The notes: generated by a model from the letters alone, not told the origin. A DNA stretch of 37,160 nt from Polaromonas sp. (GCA_028292045.1 JAQGMZ010000033.1:1-37160); one strand, 5' to 3'. Positions 23,876-33,345 are shown, numbered from the stretch's first letter. Numbers and translations: made by a program.

Positions 23876-25141
23876 TTGACATTGTTTAAAAACCCCATCA
23901 ACTTTCGGCTTGCAGTCATTTGCATGGCATCAGCTGCAGTCGGATTATCGATGGTCATGATCAGCATCGCCAAGCTATTGCTGGTCATCTGCGGCCTGGT
24001 GGTCCTGTTGTTCATGGGCCGGGAAACCAGCAACCGAAACCCCCTGAATGGTCTTTTTACGCCCATAGCGGTGGTTGTTGCATTTTTTGCATTCGCCACC
24101 AGCCTTTTATGGACAGTGGCGCCGCAAGCAGAAGCATTGGGCGCATTGGCGAAATACGGCAAGCTCGTCATGATGGTGCTGATGGTGGTCATCATTCGTG
24201 ACAGGCGGGAAGCAATTGTTGCCTTGGGCGTTTTTGTCTTGGCCCAGACGCTTTTGGTCATGAGTTCATGGCTGCTTTTTGCACAGCTGCCGGTGCCTTG
24301 GGCCAGTTCGCACTTGGCATTGACCGAATACGCCGTATTCTCAAGTTACCTGGACCAAGGCATCATGGGCGCCGTGCTCGCAGGAATATGTTGGCATTTA
24401 CGGCAACTGGCGCCAGGCCGGTTTGGCAGCCAGCTGGCAATTTTTGTCGCCCTGATGGCGCTGGCCAACGTGCTTTTTGTGTTGAGCGGCCGTACCGCAC
24501 ATGTGGTGGCGATCGCCTTGGTGTCATTGGCCATCATGTGGGAATTGCCCAAAAAATACCGCCCTGTCATTGTCGTTTTGCCTTTTTTGCTGGCCATGGG
24601 CATGTTCTTCACTTCAACCAAGGTGCGTGACCGCCTGACTCTGGTGCAGACCGAAGTACAACTCTATTCAAGCCGCGAAGCACCTGCAACGTCTTCTGGC
24701 ATACGGCTCAACCTATGGCGCACTGCCATTGACAGCATGCGATTGACTCCGCTGGCTGGCGCGGGCGTTGGCAGCTGGAGCCCTGTCTTCAATCAGCTTC
24801 AACGCCAGCGCAATTCTGCGCATGTCGATATCAATAGCAACGGAAATCCGCATCAGGAATACCTGCTTTGGGGTGTCCAGCTGGGGGTGCCGGGCATTCT
24901 TCTTTTCCTGGGGCTGCTGGTGTCGATATGGCGGGACACGGTGAAAATGGAAAAGCCTTACAGGCATGCAGCCCAGTCCACGCTGGCCGCTCTGGCGATT
25001 TCATGCCTTTTCAACTCGTCGATTTACGATGCGCAGATAGGCGATTTTTTCTGCATCTTGCTGGGTCTGCTGCTGGCCCTGGGGCTCAAAGCTCCGCCAA
25101 ACCAGCCAGCGGTGCCTCCTCAATTCAAGCAGCTTGCGTGA
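23876..25141 (+). CDS. O-antigen ligase family membrane protein (WaaL-like)
   Basis: This is a 421-residue inner-membrane protein with about 10-12 membrane segments and the Wzy_C/O-antigen ligase pattern. The signature region contains SGRTAHVVAIALVSLAIM, then a large periplasmic loop with SSREAPATSSGIRLNLWRTAIDSMRLTPLAGAGVGSW in parts, and finally the conserved NPHQEYLLWGVQLGVPG with its His. Such enzymes attach O-antigen or other glycans to lipid A-core. The start is uncertain: TTG at 23876 or 23882, with no clear ribosome-binding site. It ends in a GTGA overlap with msbA and is divergent from two LPS-type glycosyltransferases, which supports a role in lipopolysaccharide assembly. Confidence 0.82.
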   Translation: MTLFKNPINFRLAVICMASAAVGLSMVMISIAKLLLVICGLVVLLFMGRETSNRNPLNGLFTPIAVVVAFFAFATSLLWTVAPQAEALGALAKYGKLVMMVLMVVIIRDRREAIVALGVFVLAQTLLVMSSWLLFAQLPVPWASSHLALTEYAVFSSYLDQGIMGAVLAGICWHLRQLAPGRFGSQLAIFVALMALANVLFVLSGRTAHVVAIALVSLAIMWELPKKYRPVIVVLPFLLAMGMFFTSTKVRDRLTLVQTEVQLYSSREAPATSSGIRLNLWRTAIDSMRLTPLAGAGVGSWSPVFNQLQRQRNSAHVDINSNGNPHQEYLLWGVQLGVPGILLFLGLLVSIWRDTVKMEKPYRHAAQSTLAALAISCLFNSSIYDAQIGDFFCILLGLLLALGLKAPPNQPAVPPQFKQLA

Positions 25142-26907
25142 CCCATCCTTCACTCGAATCCATCGCGTCACCAGCCCTTAAGCAAAGCTTGCTGCAGCGG
25201 TTGGCACGGGTATGGCCTTACTTCAGCGGCTCGCGGGCGGGCTGGGCGCTGGCTATTGGTTCAACCATCGTCGCTTCAGCCACTGAGCCGTTTGTGCCAG
25301 CGCTGCTCAAGCCCTTGCTGGACCGTGGTTTCCAGCAGGGCTCCTTCAGCCTGTGGCTGGTTCCAGTTACGTTGATGCTGCTGTTCATCATTCGCGGGCT
25401 GTCCGGCTTTTTAGCCCAATATGCCTTGGCGAAAGTAACCAACGACGGCCTGCTTGAATTGCGCAGGGCCATGTTTGGCAAGCTTCTCAATGCTAGATTG
25501 AGTTTGTTCACTGACCAAAGCTCCAGCATGATTGCAAACACCGTCGTGTACGAAGTGTTCAACGGCTCATCTGCGTTGATCAATGCGGTCATGCGTCTGG
25601 CACGCGATGTCCTGACCCTGCTGGCCTTGATAAGTTACCTCATCTACCTGAACTGGAAACTTACCCTGATCGTCGGGTTTCTTTTCCCGGCGGTTGCCTT
25701 CGTGATTCAGGTCCTGTCCAAAAGAATTTACCGGCTAACCAAGGAAAGCCAGACAGCCACCGACAGCCTGGCCTATGTGGTTGAAGAAAATGTCATGGCC
25801 CACCGCGACGTTCGCCTGCATGGTGCCCAAGCCAGCCAGGCTGAACGATTTGAACGGCTGAGCCATTCCCTGCGCGGGCTTTCGATGAAGTCGACAGCGG
25901 CCTACGCCGGCATGAGCGCCATCACGCAAGTGCTTGCGGCCGTGGCGCTTTCAGCCGTCATTTCCATTGCACTAATGCAAAGTGCGGAAAATACAACGAC
26001 GGTTGGCGGATTTGTAGCGTTCATCACGGCCATGCTGCTGTTGATTGCTCCCATTAAAAGCCTGTCGGACGCCGCCACGCCGGTTACCCGGGGGCTGGCT
26101 GCAGTAGAACGCGGGCTTGACCTCATGGACCTGACGCCCAGCGAGTCCAGCGGCACCTTCGCCAAGGCAAGAGCTGTCGGTGAGATCGTGTTTTTGAACG
26201 TGGCCGTGGCTTACAAGGCGGGTACCGCGCCTGTTCTGCAAAACTTGAACCTGTCGGTCTTTGCGGGTGAAACCCTCGCCATTGTGGGCGTCTCAGGTTC
26301 GGGCAAGTCCACCCTGGCCAACCTGCTTCCCCGGTTTATCGAAATCACCACCGGCAGCATCACGCTGGATGGCCATGAAATCCGGGACTGGGACCTGGCC
26401 TGCCTGCGATCGCAGTTTGCGGTGGTCAGCCAGCATGTGGTGCTTTTGAACAGCACCATTGCCGAAAATGTGGCGCTTGGCCAGTCGGTCGATGCGGAGC
26501 GGGTCAAAAACTGCCTGCAAGCTGCCAACCTGTCAGGCTTGCTGGCCGGGCTTGCGGAAGGGTTGGACACTGTGCTGGGGCACAACGCAATGCAGTTATC
26601 AGGCGGGCAGCGGCAACGCCTGGCCATAGCACGCGCACTGTACAAGGATGCGCCCATCCTGATTCTGGATGAAGCCACGTCCGCACTGGACACTGAATCT
26701 GAAATCGCGGTGCAGGAAGCCATCCGGCGACTGACATCGGGGCGCACTTCGCTGGTTATTGCGCATCGCTTGTCCACCATTCAAAATGCCGACCGGATCA
26801 TCGTCATGGATGCCGGGCGCATCATCGAGTCGGGCACGCACAGGGAGTTGCTGGCGCTGAATGGCAGTTTTGCGCATTTATACCGGTTGGGATTTCAAAA
26901 TACTTGA
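25138..26907 (+). CDS. msbA: Lipid A/LPS export ABC transporter MsbA
   Basis: MsbA is a homodimeric inner-membrane ABC exporter that flips lipid A-core from the cytoplasmic to the periplasmic leaflet. The protein has 589 residues, the usual size. It has an N-terminal six-helix membrane domain (with LISYLIYLNWKLTLIVGF) and a C-terminal ATPase: Walker A GVSGSGKST near residue 385, signature LSGGQRQRLAIARAL near 488, Walker B ILILDEATSALD near 510, and the switch His in IAHRLSTIQNAD. The frame runs upstream to 24868, but the true start is probably the GTG at 25138, overlapping the ligase stop. Co-transcription with the ligase is likely. Confidence 0.92.
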   Translation: MTHPSLESIASPALKQSLLQRLARVWPYFSGSRAGWALAIGSTIVASATEPFVPALLKPLLDRGFQQGSFSLWLVPVTLMLLFIIRGLSGFLAQYALAKVTNDGLLELRRAMFGKLLNARLSLFTDQSSSMIANTVVYEVFNGSSALINAVMRLARDVLTLLALISYLIYLNWKLTLIVGFLFPAVAFVIQVLSKRIYRLTKESQTATDSLAYVVEENVMAHRDVRLHGAQASQAERFERLSHSLRGLSMKSTAAYAGMSAITQVLAAVALSAVISIALMQSAENTTTVGGFVAFITAMLLLIAPIKSLSDAATPVTRGLAAVERGLDLMDLTPSESSGTFAKARAVGEIVFLNVAVAYKAGTAPVLQNLNLSVFAGETLAIVGVSGSGKSTLANLLPRFIEITTGSITLDGHEIRDWDLACLRSQFAVVSQHVVLLNSTIAENVALGQSVDAERVKNCLQAANLSGLLAGLAEGLDTVLGHNAMQLSGGQRQRLAIARALYKDAPILILDEATSALDTESEIAVQEAIRRLTSGRTSLVIAHRLSTIQNADRIIVMDAGRIIESGTHRELLALNGSFAHLYRLGFQNT

Positions 26908-26919
26908 GTTCGCCTGGAA

Positions 26920-27570
26920 TTAGCTCGCTGGCTTGACGGGCTGTTTGGCGAATGAAACCATCTCCGCATAAAAATCACTGTCGCCGCCACGGGTCATCTG
27001 CTCGTCTTTCGACTGAACCGGCAGTTCACCCAGAAATAATTCTCGGAGCATGACAGCCGTAGGAAAATTGAAAATATTCAAGGCGATGTAGGCAATTCCG
27101 CATTTGAGCAACAAGGCTTCCTTGAACTCATGGCCGGTTCTGGTGCCTCCATGCGGCTCCACCACATCCACACAACCCACCACTTTGCCGTCCGGCGTAC
27201 AGACGGCAAAAGTGGAATAGAGCTTCCCAAGCATGTCCGCCCATTGTTCGTTTTGAACAGGCACGCTGCTGAGCTGGGCGGAGCCCCCTGCAGGCGTTGC
27301 CCTTGACGATTCACGCAATTGGGTAAAGCGCAAAACAGGGACTTTCACCACGACCGCAAGGTCATGAAAAATACTTTTTAACCTGTTCCAGACTTCAAGT
27401 TCGTTGGAATTGACCAGTGGCCGCCCCTGCACTGGCCACAAACCCGGCGGTGGCAGCGTGGAGCCCTGTTTGCGGCGACCGATGCTGATCCACCAGGCCC
27501 ACAGAGAACCGCCCAGCAGCGCACCGGCGAACAAAATTACCAATGACATGAGATTTGGCCATGCATCCAC
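26920..27570 (-). CDS. Membrane-anchored DUF2726 protein
   Basis: This 216-residue protein has one N-terminal membrane segment (LVILFAGALLGGSLWAWWI, about residues 10-28) and a cytoplasmic DUF2726-type domain (about residues 60-190). The domain contains LVNSNELEVWNRL, VPVLRFTQL, FAVCTPDGKVVGCVDVVEPHGG and KEALLLKCGIAYIAL. DUF2726 domains look like restriction-endonuclease folds but have no established role here. I chose the GTG at 27570 because it follows AGGGGAA at good spacing; an ATG at 27549 is possible, and the frame runs open to 27780. It is convergent with msbA, only 12 bp between stops. Confidence 0.74.
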   Translation of the reverse strand: MDAWPNLMSLVILFAGALLGGSLWAWWISIGRRKQGSTLPPPGLWPVQGRPLVNSNELEVWNRLKSIFHDLAVVVKVPVLRFTQLRESSRATPAGGSAQLSSVPVQNEQWADMLGKLYSTFAVCTPDGKVVGCVDVVEPHGGTRTGHEFKEALLLKCGIAYIALNIFNFPTAVMLRELFLGELPVQSKDEQMTRGGDSDFYAEMVSFAKQPVKPAS

Positions 27571-27969
27571 TGTGGGTTCCCCTGAATTTTTAAATTTATT
27601 GCGATTTATTGAAGAACGCCTGTTACAGGCAAGCCGGAATGCCATGTGTAACATTTGTGTATCTTGAACCTGTTGATTATGAATCGCAACCATTCCTTCC
27701 ATGTCAATTGCAAGCCCCCCTTTCGCTATAAATTTTAAGGAAACATCCGCAGTAACCAGAAGCCGGCATGGCTCTTGCACGCGTTAACATCGTCCGCGTG
27801 CCTAACCAGCAGGTACTCTTTCTAGCCCGACTGTTGCCAGCATTTCTCATTTCATGCCATTTCGCGCATCTTTTCATCCATTGCACCGCTCATGATTTTT
27901 CTCTACGCATCTTCAGCTGTAGCCGGCAATGCCCGCTGCCGGCCTAACCAACTCCCGACCTGAAACCCC
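27571..27969. other. 399-bp intergenic region between divergent genes
   Basis: This should contain the promoters of the DUF2726 gene and the amino-acid transporter. TATAAA near 27731 is a possible -10 on the plus strand. A 7-bp perfect hairpin (GCCGGCA at 27922-27928 with TGCCGGC at 27937-27943) lies in the transporter leader, 26 bp before its ATG. A 58-codon plus-strand frame at 27768 has no ribosome-binding site and a Cys/His-rich, non-coding look. I see nothing else convincing. Confidence 0.5.
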
Positions 27970-28737
27970 ATGGAGCAAGTTCTCTGGTTCGGCTGGTTTC
28001 GGGCCGACATCATTTCCCAATACGCAGGCCTGTTCTGGCGTGGTCTGCAAATGACCGTTGTTGTCACCCTGATCTGCATCGTGCAGGGCACGGCGCTGGG
28101 CCTGGCAGTGGGCCTGGCGCGTGTGGCCGAAGCACGGCATGCGCCGGCAAAGCAACTATGCAAATACCTGCTGCAATGGCCGGCAGTGGTGTATGTCAGT
28201 TTTTTCCGGGGCACACCGCTGTTTGTCCAGATACTGCTGATTCATTTTGCGTTGTTGCCCGTCTTCATCAACCCGACGGACGGGCTGCTGATTTCGGGCG
28301 AGGCGGCTCGCGACCTGAAGCAGAACTACGGCGCTTTTCTGTCGGGCGTGGTGGCCCTGACGCTCAATTCCGGCGCCTATATTTCAGAAATTTTCCGCGC
28401 AGGCATCCAGTCCATCGACCGCGGACAGGTCGAGGCTTCACGTTCGCTGGGCATGTCGTTTCCCCGAACGATGTACCACATCATCCTGCCGCAGGCATTC
28501 AGGCGGATGCTGCCGCCGCTGGGCAACAACGCCATTGCGCTGCTCAAGGATTCATCGCTGATTTCAGCCATCGGACTGGCCGAACTGGCTTACGCTGCGC
28601 GAACCGTGGCGGGCGCCTATTCGCGCTACTGGGAGCCGTATCTCACGATTTCACTGATGTACTGGGTGCTGACGCTGGCCTTGGCCTATGGCGTGAAACA
28701 ACTGGAGGCACGTTATGGACGAGGTGATTCACGTTAA
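27970..28737 (+). CDS. Polar amino acid ABC transporter permease (HisM/GlnP family)
   Basis: This 255-residue inner-membrane permease belongs to the His/Glu/Gln/Arg/opine importer family. It has several membrane segments. The EAA loop motif is visible around [33 protein letters not shown], in parts over about residues 155-190, preceded by [35 protein letters not shown] is another family hallmark. The gene overlaps the ATPase gene by 23 bp. No substrate-binding protein gene is adjacent, so the substrate is uncertain; glutamate, glutamine or similar amino acids are typical. Confidence 0.9.
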   Translation: MEQVLWFGWFRADIISQYAGLFWRGLQMTVVVTLICIVQGTALGLAVGLARVAEARHAPAKQLCKYLLQWPAVVYVSFFRGTPLFVQILLIHFALLPVFINPTDGLLISGEAARDLKQNYGAFLSGVVALTLNSGAYISEIFRAGIQSIDRGQVEASRSLGMSFPRTMYHIILPQAFRRMLPPLGNNAIALLKDSSLISAIGLAELAYAARTVAGAYSRYWEPYLTISLMYWVLTLALAYGVKQLEARYGRGDSR

Positions 28738-29446
28738 AGGCTTGACCAAGCTGTTTGGCCAGCATGCGGTGTTGCGCGGAATTGACTGCGCCATCAAGGC
28801 CACTGAAGTCGTGTGCGTCATCGGACCCTCGGGTTCGGGCAAAAGCACATTTTTGCGCTGCCTCAATGGCCTGGAAGATGCATCGGGCGGCGAGGTGCTG
28901 GTGCATGGCGTGTCGGTGCATGAGCCCAAAACCGATGTCGATGCGCTTCGCTCTGAAATCGGCATGGTGTTTCAGCGCTTCAACTTGTTTCCGCACAAGA
29001 CGGTGCTGGAAAACATCACCCTGGCGCCCTCCAAGGTGCGCCGGCTGACATCCGCCCAGGCCCGGACACGGGCTTGCGAGTTGCTGGAAAAAGTCGGCCT
29101 GATTGAAAAAATCAATGCCTATCCCAGCCAGCTGTCAGGCGGGCAGCAGCAGCGGGTGGCTATTGCACGGGCGCTGGCCATGCAGCCACGCATCATGCTT
29201 TTTGACGAGCCGACTTCGGCGCTTGACCCGGAAATGGTAGGCGAGGTATTGGCGGTGATGCAGGCCCTGGCCGAGGAAGGCATGACGATGGTGGTGGTCA
29301 CCCATGAAATGGGATTTGCCCGCCAGGTTGCCGACCGGGTGCTGTTCATCGACGAAGGGCTGGTGGTCGAGGAGGGATCGCCTGCCGATATTTTCGACCA
29401 TCCCCAGCAGGAGCGGACACGCCGGTTCTTGAGCAAGGTGCTGTAA
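28715..29446 (+). CDS. Polar amino acid ABC transporter ATP-binding protein (GlnQ/HisP family)
   Basis: This 243-residue ATPase energises the permease encoded immediately upstream. It has Walker [10 protein letters not shown] (about residues 36-44), the Q-loop [18 protein letters not shown], signature [15 protein letters not shown], Walker [21 protein letters not shown], and the switch region [17 protein letters not shown]. These sequences are typical of the polar-amino-acid importer branch. Its start overlaps the permease stop by 23 bp. The gene is followed by a perfect 14-bp palindrome at 29455-29468. Confidence 0.93.
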   Translation: MDEVIHVKGLTKLFGQHAVLRGIDCAIKATEVVCVIGPSGSGKSTFLRCLNGLEDASGGEVLVHGVSVHEPKTDVDALRSEIGMVFQRFNLFPHKTVLENITLAPSKVRRLTSAQARTRACELLEKVGLIEKINAYPSQLSGGQQQRVAIARALAMQPRIMLFDEPTSALDPEMVGEVLAVMQALAEEGMTMVVVTHEMGFARQVADRVLFIDEGLVVEEGSPADIFDHPQQERTRRFLSKVL

Positions 29447-29454
29447 GCGGCATT

Positions 29455-29468
29455 GCGTTCATGAACGC
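29455..29468. repeat. Perfect 14-bp palindrome after the ABC ATPase gene
   Basis: GCGTTCATGAACGC is a perfect palindrome 9 bp past the stop codon. It has no T-run, so it is either a weak hairpin end or a protein-binding site. Confidence 0.4.
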
Positions 29469-29545
29469 GCGAATTGCCCGATTTGCGACAAACCCCCCAT
29501 GCGCGGGCTTAGCGAAGATTAACGCGGCATGCCGATGGACGGGTG

Positions 29546-29758
29546 CTATCTTTTGCGCAAGGGGTCCAGCAGGGCAGACAGTCCGTTGTGGTCAATTTCC
29601 TGCATCAGCGCGAGCAACCGGCCAATTTCCCCCTTGGGAAACCCTTCGCGCGCAAACCAGTTCAGGTAGTTGCCGGGCAGGTCGGCAATGGGCGTTCCCT
29701 TGTACTTGCCAAAGGGCATGACCCGCGTCAGCAACTGGGGAAGGTCGTCGGGGTTCAT
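29546..29758 (-). CDS. DUF3820 family small protein
   Basis: This 70-residue protein matches the DUF3820 pattern: MPFGKYKGTPIADLPGNYLNWFAREGFPKGEIG, split over about residues 14-46, then LLALMQEIDHNGL. Members are sometimes called quorum-sensing-regulated virulence factors, but the molecular function is not established. The ATG is 1 bp after the stop of the SUI1-like gene, and the ribosome-binding site GGAGG lies within that gene's end, so the two are translationally linked. Confidence 0.86.
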   Translation of the reverse strand: MNPDDLPQLLTRVMPFGKYKGTPIADLPGNYLNWFAREGFPKGEIGRLLALMQEIDHNGLSALLDPLRKR

Positions 29759-29759
29759 G

Positions 29760-30122
29760 CTAGCCTCCTGCCCTTTTTACTGTAAACCCCTGCTTGCCCA
29801 GCGCCTGCATGACCTGTTCGCAATGGTCGCCCTGCACTTCAATCACGCCGTCCTTGACCGTTCCCCCGGAACCGCAGGCCGCCTTGAGTTGCTTGCCAAG
29901 CTGGGCCAGCGCAACTTCGCCGAGCGCCAGTCCGGCCACCAAAGTCACTGTCTTGCCGCCCCGACCCTTGGTGCTGCGGGAAACACGCGCGACGCCGTCG
30001 GATGTGGGCTGGGACTTTGCCTGCTTGCAGATACAGGCCGACACCGCCTGGCGGCAGACGGGGCACATGCGACCCGCATCGGTTGAATACACCAGACCGG
30101 TGCCTGAAAACGCTTTTTTCAT
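29760..30122 (-). CDS. SUI1/YciH-like translation initiation factor
   Basis: This 120-residue protein of the SUI1/eIF1 family resembles E. coli YciH, which can influence start-codon selection at the ribosome. It has LVYSTDAGRMCPVCRQAVSACIC near the N-terminus, with a Cys-rich pair that could bind metal, and the SUI1 core GRGGKTVTLVAGLALGE, LKAACGSGGTVKDGVIEVQGDHCEQV in parts. The frame continues upstream to 30380, overlapping a penicillin-binding protein gene; the ATG at 30122 is preferred. It is the upstream partner of the DUF3820 gene. Confidence 0.88.
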   Translation of the reverse strand: MKKAFSGTGLVYSTDAGRMCPVCRQAVSACICKQAKSQPTSDGVARVSRSTKGRGGKTVTLVAGLALGEVALAQLGKQLKAACGSGGTVKDGVIEVQGDHCEQVMQALGKQGFTVKRAGG

Positions 30123-30171
30123 ATCGATGAGTTGTAGATTGGGGCAGCGAAGAAGCTTGAAATTTTGCGCC

Positions 30172-32478
30172 TCATGGGCGCGCGGGCGGCGCAATGTCGA
30201 TGTAGCGAACGATGGGATCGAGCGGCTGGACTTCCTGGCGCCCCCTGCCGGTTTCTTCCCTGACTGGCGCATCAGGCTGTTCCGCACTGACGGGGGAGTT
30301 TTCCGAACCAGCCAAGCCTGCTGGCGGCTCCAGCAAGGATTCGTTCCCGGGCGTATCGCCGGGGTTGACCGGCGGCACAAACCGTTTCACCAGCTTGGGC
30401 GCGCTGAAACGCTGCTGCGGGTCAATCACCTTGGACCGCAGCGCTTGCTGGAAAAATTCACCCACCATGGGCAGCGCGCTTTGGGCGCCCGGTCCCCACC
30501 GGTCGCCCATGGTAATCCGGTTGTCGTTGAAACCAACCCATGCGCCCGCCACCAGTTGCGGATGCATCAGGATGAACCAGCCGTCGGTATTGTCCTGCGT
30601 CGTGCCGGTCTTTCCGGCAACGTCTGCCTGAATGCCGAAGCGGGTTCGAATACCTGAAGCCGTGCCCTGGTCAATCACACCGCGCATGGCGTCAAGCAGG
30701 GTTTGCGACACTTCGATTGCCAAGGCAAGCTCAGGCGCCTTGGCGGCAAACACCTCCAGCACCGCGCCGCTGCGGTCTTCAATCTGCGTGACCAGCACAG
30801 GCTCGATGTACTGTCCTTCATTGGCAATCGTGCCGTACGCCGCGACCATCTCCTTCAGCGTGACCGGACTCGTTCCCAGCGCCAGCGAAGGGACTTCCTG
30901 CAGCCGGCTCTGGCGCACCCCCATGGACCGGGCAAGCGCGGCGACATGGGCCGCCCCCACCTGCTGCATGACCTGGGCGGTGATGGTATTTTTGGAATAC
31001 ATCAGCCCTTGGCGCAGGCTCAAGGCGGCGCCCGAAGGACCTCCGCTGTCCGTAGGCCGCCAGAACGTTCCGTTTCCCATCGGGATTTCGACCGCCCGGT
31101 CTACCAGGGTGTCGCCTGGCTTTGCACCGTCTTCAAAGGCGGCGCCGTAGACAAAAGGCTTGAAGGTCGAGCCGGGCTGGCGCAGCGCCTGCTGTACATG
31201 GTCAAACTGGTCTTGCACAAAGTCGCGGCTGCCAACCCACGCCCGCACCTGTCCGCTGCGCGGGTCAATCGCCAGAAAACCGGCCTGCAATCGGGTCTTG
31301 CCGTCATGGAGCTTCTGGAGGAAAGCCCTGTCGGACAGCTGCTGCTGAAGGGCTGCCTCAGGGCGCATCCCCGAAGCAAGGGCCAACCTGTATTCGGGCG
31401 TTGCCTGCACCAGGTCAGCAACCAGATTTTTCCGGATTTTCCAGCCTGTATTCAGACCCCATTGGGCATTGGCCAGTTCTTGCAGCCTGCCCGATTGCTG
31501 CGCCACGGCCTGGTTCGCCAGGTTCTGCAACCGGGAGTCGATGGTGGTGCGGACCACCAAACCGTCGGCATAAATGTTGTAGCTGTTGCGGTCAGCCCAT
31601 TCGATCAGCCAGCGCTTGAGCTGCTGGGCCAGGTGGGGGGCTGCGCCCAGGGTTTCTGCCTGTCGTTCAAAGTCAACCCCGAGCGGTTTTTTTTGCAGGC
31701 TGGCCAGCCCGGCTTCGGGCAGCTTGCCATTTTTCACCATTTGGGCAAGCACCAGATTTCGGCGCCGGGTTGACCGTTCCGGATTTTGTACCGGGTTGTA
31801 ATAGCTTGTGCCCTTGAGCATGCCGACCAGCGTGGCGCTTTCCAGAACGTCAAGGCTGTCGGCCGACTTGTCGAAATAGGTGCGCGCGGCCATCTCGATG
31901 CCATGGGCGTTGAACAAAAACGGCACTGTGTTGAGATAGGTTTCCAGGATCTCGTCTTTTGAATAGACCGACTCGATCTTCAAGGCCGTGATGGCTTCCC
32001 TGATCTTGCGCGTCAGGCTGGCGGCGCGTCCGATTTCGTCCGGATACAGGTTGCGCGCCAACTGCTGCGTGATGGTCGAGCCGCCCTGCAAATCACCCTG
32101 GACGGTTTGCAGCATTGCAGCGGCGGTCCGTTTCAGGTCAATCCCGTGGTGCTGGTAAAAACGGCGGTCCTCGGTGGCTATCAGCGCATTGACCACATGC
32201 GGCGAAATGTCCGCCAGCCTGACCCTTTCGCGGTTGGCCCGTTTGAAGACGGCCAGTTCCTGCCCATCGACGGTCATCAGCACGGACGGTTTTTCAGTCT
32301 TGGCTTTGCGCAGGTCTGCAATGCTGGGCGTCAGCGCAATCTGGACCAGGACATACAAAGTCAGCAAGGCGGGCAGTGCCAATGCGGCTATGGTCGTCCA
32401 GCCACGCCGGTCGAGCTTGCGCAGGCGGTCTGCGCATGCAGCAGCGGCTTGTCTGAAATGGGGCAACAGGGGTTTCAT
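30172..32478 (-). CDS. Class A penicillin-binding protein (PBP1A-type transglycosylase-transpeptidase)
   Basis: This bifunctional peptidoglycan synthase has 768 residues. One membrane anchor (about residues 28-50) is followed by the GT51 transglycosylase domain, with the catalytic Glu in ATEDRRFYQHHGID (about residue 103) and QGGSTITQQLARNLY. The transpeptidase domain has the active-site Ser in PGSTFKPF (about residue 437), SKN in YSKNTITAQ, and KTG in AGKTGTTQ (about residue 623). Between the domains is a longer insertion than in its paralogue at 35678. The C-terminal tail is Pro-rich. It polymerises and crosslinks peptidoglycan in the periplasm. Confidence 0.93.
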   Translation of the reverse strand: MKPLLPHFRQAAAACADRLRKLDRRGWTTIAALALPALLTLYVLVQIALTPSIADLRKAKTEKPSVLMTVDGQELAVFKRANRERVRLADISPHVVNALIATEDRRFYQHHGIDLKRTAAAMLQTVQGDLQGGSTITQQLARNLYPDEIGRAASLTRKIREAITALKIESVYSKDEILETYLNTVPFLFNAHGIEMAARTYFDKSADSLDVLESATLVGMLKGTSYYNPVQNPERSTRRRNLVLAQMVKNGKLPEAGLASLQKKPLGVDFERQAETLGAAPHLAQQLKRWLIEWADRNSYNIYADGLVVRTTIDSRLQNLANQAVAQQSGRLQELANAQWGLNTGWKIRKNLVADLVQATPEYRLALASGMRPEAALQQQLSDRAFLQKLHDGKTRLQAGFLAIDPRSGQVRAWVGSRDFVQDQFDHVQQALRQPGSTFKPFVYGAAFEDGAKPGDTLVDRAVEIPMGNGTFWRPTDSGGPSGAALSLRQGLMYSKNTITAQVMQQVGAAHVAALARSMGVRQSRLQEVPSLALGTSPVTLKEMVAAYGTIANEGQYIEPVLVTQIEDRSGAVLEVFAAKAPELALAIEVSQTLLDAMRGVIDQGTASGIRTRFGIQADVAGKTGTTQDNTDGWFILMHPQLVAGAWVGFNDNRITMGDRWGPGAQSALPMVGEFFQQALRSKVIDPQQRFSAPKLVKRFVPPVNPGDTPGNESLLEPPAGLAGSENSPVSAEQPDAPVREETGRGRQEVQPLDPIVRYIDIAPPARP

Positions 32479-32540
32479 GGCCGCGATTCTAGGGCGGCAT
32501 GCACAAAGCCAGGCTGCCGGGCCTGGCCTTCAGCCTGGCT

Positions 32541-33146
32541 TCAGCGCTGGCGTCCGGGGTTCATCAACTGCTCGAGCATTGATTTTCCCCGGTCAAGCAC
32601 ATCGTCGCCGTCATCAGGCACGCCGCCTTCAGGCGTCAGGTGGTTGACCATTTGCGGCATTATCTGGGCCATGCCGCTGGACACTTCCTCCTTGCTCACG
32701 CCCAGCTGCTGCGATAGGCGTGACAGCTCTTCCGTTCCCATCACCTCGGACATCGCCTGGGGTTCCAGTGCTTCGTTCTCCCCCGTCGAAACCCAGGAAG
32801 CCGCCTGCTGGCTGTAGCCCTTGTTCTGAAAGCGCTGCAGCACCGCCCCGATGCCGCCATTGCGCTGGACCCACTGCATGGCCAGCGGCAGCAGCATCAC
32901 CATCAACGCACCGCCTTTGCTGCCCATGCCCATTCCGGAACCGCCGCCGATGCCACCGAGACCGCCCATGCCTCCTGCACCGCCCAATCCACCCAGTCCG
33001 CCCAAACCGCTGTCAGGCTGGCGGTTGCCGCCGCCCAGCATGCCGCCCAGCAAATCGCCCAACCCGCCGCCCATCGGGCTTGACTGGCCCGACCTCGCTC
33101 CACCCAGAACGCTGCCCAGAATCTGGCCCAAGAAATCGTTGCCCAT
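32541..33146 (-). CDS. YidB-like DUF937 protein with Gly-rich region
   Basis: This 201-residue protein has a helical N-terminus (MGNDFLGQILGSVLGG), a long Gly/Met-rich low-complexity region (about residues 20-85; GGLGGLGGLGGAGG), and a C-terminal DUF937/YidB-type part with LQRFQNKGYSQQAASWVSTGEN, SRLSQQLGVSKEEVSSGMAQIMPQMVNHLTPEG. The ATG at 33146 follows a GGGGGAA ribosome-binding site; the frame opens 12 codons earlier. YidB's function is unknown. It is 62 bp upstream of the first PBP gene on the same strand and may share a transcript. Confidence 0.82.
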   Translation of the reverse strand: MGNDFLGQILGSVLGGARSGQSSPMGGGLGDLLGGMLGGGNRQPDSGLGGLGGLGGAGGMGGLGGIGGGSGMGMGSKGGALMVMLLPLAMQWVQRNGGIGAVLQRFQNKGYSQQAASWVSTGENEALEPQAMSEVMGTEELSRLSQQLGVSKEEVSSGMAQIMPQMVNHLTPEGGVPDDGDDVLDRGKSMLEQLMNPGRQR

Positions 33147-33345
33147 CTGTATTCCCCCGTTGTGAATCAAAACCTCAAACATAAACTTGCCCCCGCGGAT
33201 GTTGCGTAGGCAAAGGCCGCATCACAAGCGTTTCGCAAGCCCTTTTCGATAAATCTTCAATCCGGCGCTGGTAACAAAACACATTGTCACGCGGCGCAGG
33301 CGCCGAAACCGTTAGGCTTGTTTTTTCACCTTTTTGGAAAATCTC

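Noticed and set aside
23713-24261. N-terminal extension of the WaaE-like glycosyltransferase frame by about 180 codons
   Set aside because: It overlaps the divergent O-antigen-ligase gene on the other strand, and its predicted sequence is unlike any glycosyltransferase. The conserved N-terminus begins at about 23710.
24868-25137. Upstream extension of the msbA frame
   Set aside because: This stretch is inside the O-antigen-ligase coding region in another frame. The GTGA overlap at 25138 gives the standard MsbA length.
27768-27944. 58-codon frame before the amino-acid permease gene
   Set aside because: No ribosome-binding site, unusual Cys/His-rich composition, and no similarity to a substrate-binding protein. 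It does not look like a remnant of the missing partner.
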